The notes under the pieces were generated by a model that worked only from the letters and a program-made list of their open reading frames with translations, searched no databases and was not told where the DNA came from. The position numbers were made by a program, and so were the translations under genes. This document shows positions 19,231 to 27,994 of a DNA stretch of 36,687 bases, piece by piece. Within the stretch, counting starts at the first letter, position 1, and the number at the start of each line of letters is the position of its first letter. The stretch covers positions 1 to 36,687 of the forward strand of contig JABGWU010000301.1 in assembly GCA_018645475.1 (NCBI GenBank), written 5' to 3'. The DNA is from Opitutia bacterium. Its GTDB lineage: Bacteria > Verrucomicrobiota > Verrucomicrobiia > Opitutales > Seribacteraceae.

Positions 19231-20559
19231 CTACTCATGAAGGTAGGTTTTTTCACGATACTTCATGGCCACGGGAACATATATTATTGCAGTGACCAAC
19301 ATAGCCCCGGCAAAAAATATATAATACGTGGGTCCTGCCAATTTACTTGATCCATCATCGTTCAAAATAAAGATATTCACCAGACTGGTAAATAAATTAC
19401 CCAACGCAACAGAGGCCATAAAAAGACCAAAGACCAAGGATTTCATAGTGCGGGGAGCCTGAGTGTAAGAAAATTCCAAGCAGGTTACCGAGATCATTAC
19501 TTCCGCTGCGGTGAGTAAAAAATAGGAAAATAATTGCCAACCGATACCGGGAGTTTCCCCCAAGCCAATGCGATATTCAATCCATGCGGGAATCAAAAAA
19601 GATGGAACCACTAGAAAAAAGCCAATCCCAATTTTTCGTAAGGGGGTGAGTGGAAAAAAACGATTGATCGCTGGATATAAGACCCAGGAAAAAAGAGGAA
19701 TCATAATAATGATCAATGCTGGATTGACTGCTTGAATTTGAGAAGACAGCCATTCAATCCCCAAAAAGTTTCTGTCCATTTGCTCAGCCTGAAATACCCA
19801 TTTCGAAGCTGTCTGATCAAATAATGCCCAAAACATGGCGACCATAATATATATGACCATCAGCTTCCCCATTGTTTTCAACCCCTCAGAGGAAAAGGTT
19901 TCACGCAGAAACTCCGAACCTCGGGCGGGAATATGGGCAAAATCATGTCGACCGGCCCAAAAAACTAAAGTGGCAATCAACATAAGTAATCCCGGCACTC
20001 CAAATGCCACAGCGGGTCCGTGATTTTCCAGAAGCCAGGGAGTTAAAAGAGTGGAAGCAAATGCACCCAAATTAATCGAAAGATAAAACCACCCATATAT
20101 TTTTTCTAAAAGACCACCATTTTCTCGACCAAACTGATCACCCACATGTGCCGATACACAGCCTTTGATTCCACCTGCTCCAATTGCAATTAAGCTTAAC
20201 CCTGTTATTAATCCGAATCGGGTTTCGTCTAATGCCAGGGATAAATGACCCAGGCAGTAGACAATCGATAAATATATAATGGTTTTATATTTCCCAAGAA
20301 AGGCATCGGCTAAAAAAGAACCGAGTAATGGTGTAAAATAGACTGCGGTTACAAATGTATGAACCCAGACTGTTGCTTCACCTTCTGACATATAATTGGA
20401 ATTACCAGATTCATCCAAAAGAAACTGGGTCATAAAAACAGCAAGAATTGTCTTCATGCCATAAAAAGAAAACCTTTCGGCGGCCTCGTTTCCTATTATG
20501 AAAGGAATTCCAGAAGGAAGACCGGCAGTTTTTTGAGGAACGGTGCGATATGATTTCAT
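19231..20559 (-). CDS. POT/PTR family MFS peptide transporter
   Basis: IIGNEAAERFSFYGMKTILAVFMTQFL is the POT signature region; about 12 TM segments. Confidence 0.92.
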   Translation of the reverse strand: MKSYRTVPQKTAGLPSGIPFIIGNEAAERFSFYGMKTILAVFMTQFLLDESGNSNYMSEGEATVWVHTFVTAVYFTPLLGSFLADAFLGKYKTIIYLSIVYCLGHLSLALDETRFGLITGLSLIAIGAGGIKGCVSAHVGDQFGRENGGLLEKIYGWFYLSINLGAFASTLLTPWLLENHGPAVAFGVPGLLMLIATLVFWAGRHDFAHIPARGSEFLRETFSSEGLKTMGKLMVIYIMVAMFWALFDQTASKWVFQAEQMDRNFLGIEWLSSQIQAVNPALIIIMIPLFSWVLYPAINRFFPLTPLRKIGIGFFLVVPSFLIPAWIEYRIGLGETPGIGWQLFSYFLLTAAEVMISVTCLEFSYTQAPRTMKSLVFGLFMASVALGNLFTSLVNIFILNDDGSSKLAGPTYYIFFAGAMLVTAIIYVPVAMKYREKTYLHE

Positions 20560-20560
20560 T

Positions 20561-20836
20561 TTAATTTTGCTGAAGACGATCTTTTTGCTTTCTCTGGATT
20601 GCCTCTTTTTCCAACTCTTCCATCAGGGAATTTTTTTCTTCTTCAATCTTTTTATTTTCCTCACGCAACTTCTGCTTTGGCTTGATATAAGAATCATTAA
20701 GAAATCCAAATAAACTCAGACTCGCTCCTAAAATACATGTTAACATGGTTAAAATAAGCCATACATCCGAAAAAAACTGAACCGCCAGTACATTTATCGC
20801 GATAAATAGGTAGAAGATCGAATTTAAAATATGCAT
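20561..20836 (-). CDS. Small membrane protein with C-terminal coiled coil
   Basis: 91 aa; two hydrophobic segments then KPKQKLREENKKIEEEKNSLMEELEKEA; 1 bp from the POT gene on the same strand. Confidence 0.6.
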   Translation of the reverse strand: MHILNSIFYLFIAINVLAVQFFSDVWLILTMLTCILGASLSLFGFLNDSYIKPKQKLREENKKIEEEKNSLMEELEKEAIQRKQKDRLQQN

Positions 20837-20964
20837 ATTATTTTTGAGTGATAAAAAATGACTTTGGATACTTGAGTAGGTTATCTTTTAGAATTTGTTC
20901 AATGAAGTCCAACTCATTGAGATAAAATCTTGCCAAAACTACTACTTTTTAATCAAATCCATCA

Positions 20965-21723
20965 ATGCGTTTAATTACATCACTTTTATTTTTGTGTTTT
21001 CTATTTTTTCAATCATGCGAAATGTTGGAAAATAATTCAGAAAATACTGAAAACAATCAAAGCAGCGAGGTTAAACCTAAGGAAATTAAAAAAGTTAAGC
21101 CCCAACCCAAAAAAGAAAAAATAGTCCCGCCAAAACCAGTAGAAATTAAAAAAGTCCCCCCTGCTCCTCCCCCAAAACCAACTCCTTCAAAACCGGAAAA
21201 AGCTGGTTTCACCCCAGAGTTACTCAATGCCGTAAAAAATTGGAACGCGATTCCAAGATCAGTTTTCCCATTACGGGCTGTTACAATAAATAAAGATGTA
21301 AAATTTAATATTTATTCCAAATCGGGACAACCTATTGGTTCATCCATGCTTCCTGCTGGCAGAGAAGTAGTTGCCATCGACCACAAAGGAAATCTACTTT
21401 CAATATCTCCTTCAAACAAGGGAACGATGCGAGGAACAATCGCGATGGACGATACTGACTTTAAAGATGGTGTTGCTTATTTATTTGAACTTAGAAAAAT
21501 GCAAAGAGTTGCATATGCCCAAAGAAAAGCTCGAGAGTCAGAGAAAATTGCGATAAAAACAAAACCGTCCAGCTCGAGTATTAAAAAACCTGCTCCCAAA
21601 GCTAAAACTACTACTTCTCTCTTTGAAGATCTGCCTTCACCTGGTGACTACGGTCATGGGAAATTTTGTATCTGTTCGGATTGCCGAACGAAAAGACTCG
21701 CACAAACTGGATCAATAAAATAG
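20965..21723 (+). CDS. Hypothetical lipoprotein with K/P-rich linker and C-terminal Cys motif
   Basis: Signal and lipobox-like LFLCFLFFQSC; linker KPQPKKEKIVPPKPVEIKKVPPAPPPKPTP; C-terminus GHGKFCICSDCRTKR. Confidence 0.7.
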   Translation: MRLITSLLFLCFLFFQSCEMLENNSENTENNQSSEVKPKEIKKVKPQPKKEKIVPPKPVEIKKVPPAPPPKPTPSKPEKAGFTPELLNAVKNWNAIPRSVFPLRAVTINKDVKFNIYSKSGQPIGSSMLPAGREVVAIDHKGNLLSISPSNKGTMRGTIAMDDTDFKDGVAYLFELRKMQRVAYAQRKARESEKIAIKTKPSSSSIKKPAPKAKTTTSLFEDLPSPGDYGHGKFCICSDCRTKRLAQTGSIK

Positions 21724-21732
21724 GCAGTAATT

Positions 21733-22320
21733 ATGGCTTTTGGATCAAAAAAGAAAAAAAAGAAAAAAGAAATCGAGATAGGAGATTTTGTTCGTGAAAC
21801 TGTGTCTTCAAAGGGCAAGAAGCGGTGTGGCGAAGTATTAATGATTCTCCAAGATAATCCAGGCGACCCGACGCTTGAATGCGTGGAGGTTCACCCAGAT
21901 GAACTCACTCCGTTGGTTAAAGGTTCCGATGGGATGAAGACTTTCAAAACCAAAAGGTCAAAACTCAAACACTACACGCCAAGGAAACAGCTTTTCTCCA
22001 AGAAAGTTTTTGAAAAAGGAGATGTGGTCAGGCATAAAAGAGGTGCCACGATTCGATATGGTCGAATTGTCTGCTTTGTTCATCCTGATGGATTATATTC
22101 ATCCTCTCATGAAGAAGGATACAATGGCAAAGACTTACTTGAATGTGTTGAGATCGAGAAAAAGCCGGGACTACTTCAAGTTATCGGACCGGATGGAGAA
22201 CCGAAGAGATTTGAAGCACAGGGTAAGGATTGTAAAATCATGAAAGTCATCACCGTTGATTCAAAGGGTGAAGAGACTACCATGCACAAACTAGATATTC
22301 CCGACGAAGAAGAATTCTAA
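21733..22320 (+). CDS. Hypothetical protein with internal duplication
   Basis: 195 aa ATG ORF; two halves each with GDxVR..G..L/IECVE..DG..F motifs. Confidence 0.65.
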   Translation: MAFGSKKKKKKKEIEIGDFVRETVSSKGKKRCGEVLMILQDNPGDPTLECVEVHPDELTPLVKGSDGMKTFKTKRSKLKHYTPRKQLFSKKVFEKGDVVRHKRGATIRYGRIVCFVHPDGLYSSSHEEGYNGKDLLECVEIEKKPGLLQVIGPDGEPKRFEAQGKDCKIMKVITVDSKGEETTMHKLDIPDEEEF

Positions 22321-22324
22321 AAGT

Positions 22325-22564
22325 TCATTTCGTTTTAAAATATTCGTCAATTTCGAATTTTCGAATTCTTACGGTTTTACTATTTTTTGATTTATATGCA
22401 GGGAGCAACATGCGGTCTCGTACTCCATCTTTGCTCTCAAATGAAAATGCAATTTCATCCCTACTCCATCGAGCAAAACACCATTTTGCATGGTAACCTT
22501 GTAATATATAAGAAACTGCTTCCGCTCGGTTAAGATAAAATTCTCCTTTTATTTTAATTACCAT
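22325..22564 (-). CDS. Hypothetical small protein
   Basis: 79 aa ATG ORF filling the gap between neighbours; no recognised family. Confidence 0.5.
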   Translation of the reverse strand: MVIKIKGEFYLNRAEAVSYILQGYHAKWCFARWSRDEIAFSFESKDGVRDRMLLPAYKSKNSKTVRIRKFEIDEYFKTK

Positions 22565-22590
22565 TCAATTCATTTCTTATTTAAATTCAC

Positions 22591-22620
22591 AAAAAAACCA
22601 CAACCCGAGAGTTGTGGTTT
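22591..22620 (-). terminator. Rho-independent terminator for the 22639..23040 gene
   Basis: Perfect 10-bp stem aaaccacaac/gttgtggttt with 6-nt loop; seven T's at the end in minus-strand orientation. Confidence 0.8.
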
Positions 22621-22638
22621 AAAGTTTAAAAGCAAGTT

Positions 22639-23040
22639 TTAGGAGTCGTAATCACCTTTCTTAATTTTTTGACAAGTGGCAGGAGAGACACCCGACTCGT
22701 CGGAAGCGGTCTGCAAGGTAGCTCCTTGCTCAAGCAATGATTTCACATTCTGGACGATTTCAGGGGTTATCTTAGATCGCTTTCCTTTAATTCCAAATCT
22801 TTCGTAAAAACTAGCCTTTGCAATAGGAGGCAATCCTTTAATATAACATTCCAAATAATCAACGACTCCCCTGAATACTTTACGACCATCTTCTCTTTTG
22901 TGACGAGCATGATCATTTTTAATCAGATCGTAAAATTTACTCAAATCTTCCTTACCTGACTGCTTAGAATTTATTTTCTTTTCAATTTTACGCTTTAAAG
23001 CCTGTAATTCTTTTATGCTAGCATTCTCGTCAATATTCAT
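22639..23040 (-). CDS. Hypothetical protein with coiled coil and C-terminal helix-turn-helix
   Basis: ITPEIVQNVKSLLEQGATLQTASDESGVSPATCQKIKKG resembles a resolvase/transposase-type HTH. Confidence 0.6.
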   Translation of the reverse strand: MNIDENASIKELQALKRKIEKKINSKQSGKEDLSKFYDLIKNDHARHKREDGRKVFRGVVDYLECYIKGLPPIAKASFYERFGIKGKRSKITPEIVQNVKSLLEQGATLQTASDESGVSPATCQKIKKGDYDS

Positions 23041-23108
23041 AATATTTATATTTATTTTATATATTTTTATTACTTATAAACTATTTTTTTTTAATATGTA
23101 AAGACAAT

Positions 23109-24647
23109 TTAAAGAACAAGCGAACGGTCTAAACTTCGATATTGAATCGCTTCTAATAAATGCTTCATTTGTATATTTTCTGAACTATCAAGATCAGCAA
23201 TGGTTCGAGATACCTTGAGTATTTTATCATATGCCCTAGCGGATAAAGAAAGTTCATTCATTGCATGCTTTAAAGTAGATGCTTCTTTTACACCAATTTT
23301 ACATAATTCAGGGAGCATTTTATGGGTAAGATTTGCATTGCTAGAAATCTTGGTTTCTTGAAATCTCTTAGACTGAACCATTCTACAGTGATGGATTCTG
23401 TCTCTCATCTCACTAGACGACTCGCCTGTTACTTCATTTTGTAGATCTTCCACTCGGACCGCCGGGGCTTCCACATGAATGTCAATTCGATCAAGTAATG
23501 GACCACTTACTCGTGATCGATAGCGTTGAATCTGCGGCATAGAACATCGACAATTATTGGTTAAGTCTCCAAGATATCCACAGGGACAGGGATTCATGGC
23601 AGCTACCAACATAAAACGACTGGGAAGAGTAATTTTACCAGCACTTCTAGAAATTGTTACTTCTCCATCCTCCAATGGTTGTCTCATCACCTCAAGTGCA
23701 GATCTTTTGAATTCCGGAAGTTCATCTAGAAAAAGAATCCCGTTATGAGCCAATGAAATTTCCCCTGGACCGGGTATGGTTCCACCTCCCAAAAGTCCGA
23801 CATCACTAATGGTATGATGAGGAGAGCGAACTGGGCGACGAAAAAACTTTTTTTCACTCAAAACAGAATTCCCGGCAGCTGAGTGAATATTTAAGATTTC
23901 CAAAAACTCTTCTGTACTGGGTTCGGGTAAGATAGATGGAATTCTTTTGGCGATCATAGATTTGCCCGAGCCTGGCGGTCCTATCATAAGCAGATTATGC
24001 CCACCTGCTACGGCCACTTCAACAGCCCTTCGAACATTGGCTTGCCCTTTAACCTCGGAAAAATCGACTTCATCCGAATACTTTGATCGATTTGAAAAAT
24101 TGGTTTCTTTTCGCTCCAGAGGTTTTTGGGAATGCGGATTTTTAAAAAAAGCAATTGCTTCCCCCAAAGAACCAATTGAAAAAACATCAATTCCATCCAA
24201 TAAGCTTGCTTCCTCAGCCGACTCAGCAGGAAGCAAAACTCCCTTCCTGCCTTGTTTTTTGGCAAGCATGGCCATAGATAGTCCCCCTTTTATTGAACGA
24301 GTTTCTCCTGATAATGCGAGTTCTCCTGCGATTAAAAAATCTTTTAGTGATTCTTCTGGCAAATGCCCCATGACTGCCAATAGGCAAAGTGCGATGGGTA
24401 AATCAAAAGCGGCCCCCTCCTTTCTTAAATCTCCAGGCGCTAAATTAATCGTGACTCGGGTTCGGGGGCCACTAAATCCAGAGTTTGCCAAGCTTGAAAG
24501 GATTCGATCTAGAGACTCCTTTACTGCTGCATCGGGCAAACCAACCAAAACACAACGGGGTTCTCCCTTTTCTCCGCCATTTGCTTCAACAGTTACTGGA
24601 ACTGCAACCACTCCTTGAAGAGTTGCTGAATTTGTTGCCGCTAGCAT
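23109..24647 (-). CDS. comM: YifB/ComM family Mg chelatase-like AAA ATPase
   Basis: [72 protein letters not shown]. Confidence 0.95.
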   Translation of the reverse strand: MLAATNSATLQGVVAVPVTVEANGGEKGEPRCVLVGLPDAAVKESLDRILSSLANSGFSGPRTRVTINLAPGDLRKEGAAFDLPIALCLLAVMGHLPEESLKDFLIAGELALSGETRSIKGGLSMAMLAKKQGRKGVLLPAESAEEASLLDGIDVFSIGSLGEAIAFFKNPHSQKPLERKETNFSNRSKYSDEVDFSEVKGQANVRRAVEVAVAGGHNLLMIGPPGSGKSMIAKRIPSILPEPSTEEFLEILNIHSAAGNSVLSEKKFFRRPVRSPHHTISDVGLLGGGTIPGPGEISLAHNGILFLDELPEFKRSALEVMRQPLEDGEVTISRSAGKITLPSRFMLVAAMNPCPCGYLGDLTNNCRCSMPQIQRYRSRVSGPLLDRIDIHVEAPAVRVEDLQNEVTGESSSEMRDRIHHCRMVQSKRFQETKISSNANLTHKMLPELCKIGVKEASTLKHAMNELSLSARAYDKILKVSRTIADLDSSENIQMKHLLEAIQYRSLDRSLVL

Positions 24648-24670
24648 TGTCTACTTATTTCAGGGCAGTC

Positions 24671-25258
24671 TTAGTGTTCATTTACTCGATTACGAACCAG
24701 TTTACTAATCACTCTAAAATCTGGGTGTTCAGCAGTTCCAAGATACCCGTACAAAAAACTTTCAAGGGGAATAATATGACAACCAGAACTCTCTAATTTT
24801 TTTAATGCCACACTCCCATCTTCGGTTCTTCTGGCACCCACACAATCGGATAAAATAGTAACATCATATCCAGCCTTCAATGCATCAATGGCACTTAAAT
24901 ATATACAAATTGAAGTTTCAATTCCTGTGAGTATTAAATGATTTATATTTAGCTCATTTAATTGATTGGTAAATTGATCAGATCCAAAAATGGAAAAAGT
25001 AGCTTTAGGAATTCGATTATGATCACTTAAATGTGTAGATAGAATTTCTGAGGTATCTCCAAGCTTTTCTGGAACCTGTTCAGTTATAATTAATGGAATT
25101 TTTAATATTTTAATTGATTGAATGAGAAGGAGGAGTGCATCAATCAAATCATCTTTGTTATTAATTCCAGATATTAAACTTTCTTGTGCATCTATTAAGA
25201 TAATTCCAACACCATTGAGGTGTTTTTTCGAATCTTTGATTCTTTCCTCGATTTTCAT
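24671..25258 (-). CDS. Isochorismatase-like cysteine hydrolase
   Basis: IILIDAQESL (Asp), PKATFSIF (Lys), GIETSICIYLSAIDAL (Cys) match the family triad. Confidence 0.85.
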   Translation of the reverse strand: MKIEERIKDSKKHLNGVGIILIDAQESLISGINNKDDLIDALLLLIQSIKILKIPLIITEQVPEKLGDTSEILSTHLSDHNRIPKATFSIFGSDQFTNQLNELNINHLILTGIETSICIYLSAIDALKAGYDVTILSDCVGARRTEDGSVALKKLESSGCHIIPLESFLYGYLGTAEHPDFRVISKLVRNRVNEH

Positions 25259-25359
25259 TTCAAATTTTCCTTTTTAATGCTTATGTATCTAAATCAAATC
25301 CATGTATTGCCTTTTTCACAACAGAAATTTATCAATCGTTTAACAAGGTTGTAAATATT

Positions 25360-25860
25360 TTGAACTCTAAACACATATCACCGAACTATTTTAGTAGAAG
25401 ATATTTTTTATCCTTACTACCCTTTTCAATTTTAGGTTCATGTCGAAAATCTCGATCCGATCCTAGTAAAATAACAATGCGACCAAGAGTATTTCTTGAA
25501 GGATCTGCTCCCATTCCCATTTTGGATGAATATGACTTTACCAGTCTTCGAATAGGTTCGGTTGATAATATTTTATCGGATGATCCTATTGATCGCAGGT
25601 TTGCCCTTTGGTTTGGCTTGGATCGTAGAAGTGCAACAAGCTTACAACAAGAAACAATCAGGAATATTGGAAAACGCCTGCATTTAGTTATTGGTGGGCA
25701 AATTGTTGGCGTTCATCCAATTGAAAAAGCCATAACGAATGGCGTTCTTCCATTTGTACTATCTACAGTGGCAAGTGAAGAAAACGCAATGATGCTTTAC
25801 CAAGAACTCACCTTATCCCTAATCCATATAAAAGCTGAACTTCGAGACCAGAAAGGTTAG
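25360..25860 (+). CDS. Putative Tat-type lipoprotein with SecD P1-head-like domain
   Basis: SRRYFLSLLPFSILGSC leader; NIGKRLHLVIGGQIVGVHPIEKAITNGVLPFVLS..SEENAMMLYQEL resembles the SecD GKRLAIVLDGKVISAPVI..I.GG region. TTG start. Confidence 0.6.
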   Translation: MNSKHISPNYFSRRYFLSLLPFSILGSCRKSRSDPSKITMRPRVFLEGSAPIPILDEYDFTSLRIGSVDNILSDDPIDRRFALWFGLDRRSATSLQQETIRNIGKRLHLVIGGQIVGVHPIEKAITNGVLPFVLSTVASEENAMMLYQELTLSLIHIKAELRDQKG

Positions 25861-25869
25861 TACTTCGAG

Positions 25870-26883
25870 ATGAATTATCTTCTATTGAGATATTGTGGAA
25901 TCTTTTTTTTAATTGCACTTCACCTCGGTGCCAGTTCCCCCAATTTTAAATTATCGTGGCCAACCCCGAATCCTGCTTTTGCCCGCGGACTAGGCTATTC
26001 GACTTTTTTACAAAAAACGGGCCCAGACAAAGCCGTAACTTCTGGTGCATACGGCTGTGTTAGAAATAATGGATACAAGTTTCATGAGGGTTTAGATCTT
26101 TATCCAGTCAAAAGAGATAGAAGAGGAAAAGCGGAAGACTCAATTTATGCGGCGATGGATGGCGTGGTCAGTTATGTAAATTCAACTGCATCTTATAGTG
26201 CTTATGGAAAGTATATTGTTTTAGAACATCCGCAATTAAACCCTCCCCTTTATTCTCTTTACGCACACCTGCATTCAATAACTCCAAATTTAAAAAGAGG
26301 AAGCCGGATAGTTATTGCACAAGAGATTGGCAAAATGGGAAACTCTTCTTCTGGATATCGTATTCCACTGGAAAGATCTCACTTACACTTTGAAATGGGT
26401 CTTCGACTGACCGATAAATTTCAGAATTGGTACAACAAAAAACCTTTCACTTCAAAAAATCGACACGATAACTTTAGTGGGTTTAATTTAGTTGGGCTGG
26501 ACCCGTTGGCATTTTATACAAAATACAAAAACAAATCTATATCGAACCCCATTGATTTTATAAGAGCACTCCCGGTAACAGTGATCGTTCAGGTAAAAAC
26601 AAAAAATATACCTGACTTTATTACACGTTACCCAACCCTCACAACCCAGACCAAGTCCACTGCGACTAATGGATGGACAGTTTCATTCGGGCCTTATGGA
26701 ATCCCTCTTCAATTAAAACCGGTTGAAGAAATGATTTCTGAAAAAGAAAAACAAATTAAAATCCTTCAATTTAATTCCAATACGCAAAAAAAACCCTGCC
26801 GTAGGTTGACAACACAAAAGGGAAGTGAATTCTTCCCGACCGAACAATTGCAAACCTATTTGGAATTAATATTTGGACTATAA
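25870..26883 (+). CDS. M23 family metallopeptidase
   Basis: KFHEGLDLYP, YAAMDGVVSYV, YSLYAHLHSI, RSHLHFEMG. Confidence 0.85.
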   Translation: MNYLLLRYCGIFFLIALHLGASSPNFKLSWPTPNPAFARGLGYSTFLQKTGPDKAVTSGAYGCVRNNGYKFHEGLDLYPVKRDRRGKAEDSIYAAMDGVVSYVNSTASYSAYGKYIVLEHPQLNPPLYSLYAHLHSITPNLKRGSRIVIAQEIGKMGNSSSGYRIPLERSHLHFEMGLRLTDKFQNWYNKKPFTSKNRHDNFSGFNLVGLDPLAFYTKYKNKSISNPIDFIRALPVTVIVQVKTKNIPDFITRYPTLTTQTKSTATNGWTVSFGPYGIPLQLKPVEEMISEKEKQIKILQFNSNTQKKPCRRLTTQKGSEFFPTEQLQTYLELIFGL

Positions 26884-26890
26884 GTAAGTT

Positions 26891-27994
26891 TTGAGAATTG
26901 CGTGTTTTATAACCTCGCATGGATTTGGACATGCAACACGATCTCTTGCTTTGCTTAACAAACTTGCTGAAAAAGAAAATTTAAATGTTTTCATCTTTAG
27001 CACCCTGCCCGCTTGGTTTTTCCAAGAAAATCTCAATGGAATTTCATATAAATACCACCATATTGAGACTGATGTGGGTCTTGTCCAAAAATCTCCCTTT
27101 TTACATGATCTAAATTTAACAATTGATAGGCTAACGACCTTTCTCGACTTCAAAAAAGAAGAGACCGAACCCATACTTCAAATATTGGAAAAGGAATTAT
27201 TTGATTTTATTTTCTGTGATATTTCTCCACTTGGGCTATACCTAGGAAATAAATTAAATATTCCAACCTGCCTGCTTGAAAATTTCACCTGGGAATGGAT
27301 TTATGAAAGTTATCTTTTCAAAAATCAAAACTTCAAAAGACCAATTGAAAAGTTAAAAGACATCGTATCCAAAACAAACTTGCACATTCAAACCAATCCA
27401 ATTTGCAAACCAGATGAAAATCTTCTTCAAATAAATCCAATTTTTCGAACCTGGCGACAAAGTAAACTGCAGACCATAGAGCAAATAGGAATCAATATTG
27501 ATAAACCAATCATACTGATCACCACCGGAGGTATTTCTCAAAAATTTTCCTTTTTGGAAAAAATCAAAAAAGACGATAAACACTTCTATCTTATCACTGG
27601 TGATTACTCAAAGATGGAAAAAGGGAAAAACTACATCTTAATCCCCCAAAAAAATGATTTTTATTTCCCGGACCTAGTTCAACTATCAGATGGAGTGGTT
27701 GGAAAAGCAGGATATGGAACAGTAGCTGAAGTTTGGGGTGCCCAAAAACCCCTAATTGGAATATTTCGGGATGACTTCAGAGAATCCGTACCGATGAGAA
27801 ATTTTGTACAAAAAAATATTGCTGGATTTGAAGTCAGTAAATTTTCCTTTCAGCAAGGTGATTGGATACCAAAAGTTGAACAACTCCTGAGCGAACCCCC
27901 AAAATGTTCTTCAACCATTGAAAATGGTAGTGAAGAGGCGGCTTTAATTATTTCCAAGTGGAGTAAGAATGGTTTTATTACCGAAGGAAATTAA
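26891..27994 (+). CDS. MurG-like/UDP-glycosyltransferase family protein
   Basis: MRIACFITSHGFGHATRSLALLNKLAE and SDGVVGKAGYGTVAEVWGAQKPLIGI; TTG start. Confidence 0.8.
   Translation: MRIACFITSHGFGHATRSLALLNKLAEKENLNVFIFSTLPAWFFQENLNGISYKYHHIETDVGLVQKSPFLHDLNLTIDRLTTFLDFKKEETEPILQILEKELFDFIFCDISPLGLYLGNKLNIPTCLLENFTWEWIYESYLFKNQNFKRPIEKLKDIVSKTNLHIQTNPICKPDENLLQINPIFRTWRQSKLQTIEQIGINIDKPIILITTGGISQKFSFLEKIKKDDKHFYLITGDYSKMEKGKNYILIPQKNDFYFPDLVQLSDGVVGKAGYGTVAEVWGAQKPLIGIFRDDFRESVPMRNFVQKNIAGFEVSKFSFQQGDWIPKVEQLLSEPPKCSSTIENGSEEAALIISKWSKNGFITEGN

Noticed and set aside
23947-24618. 223-aa + strand ORF opposite comM
   Set aside because: Antisense shadow ORF of a well-supported gene; low-complexity, no recognisable domain.
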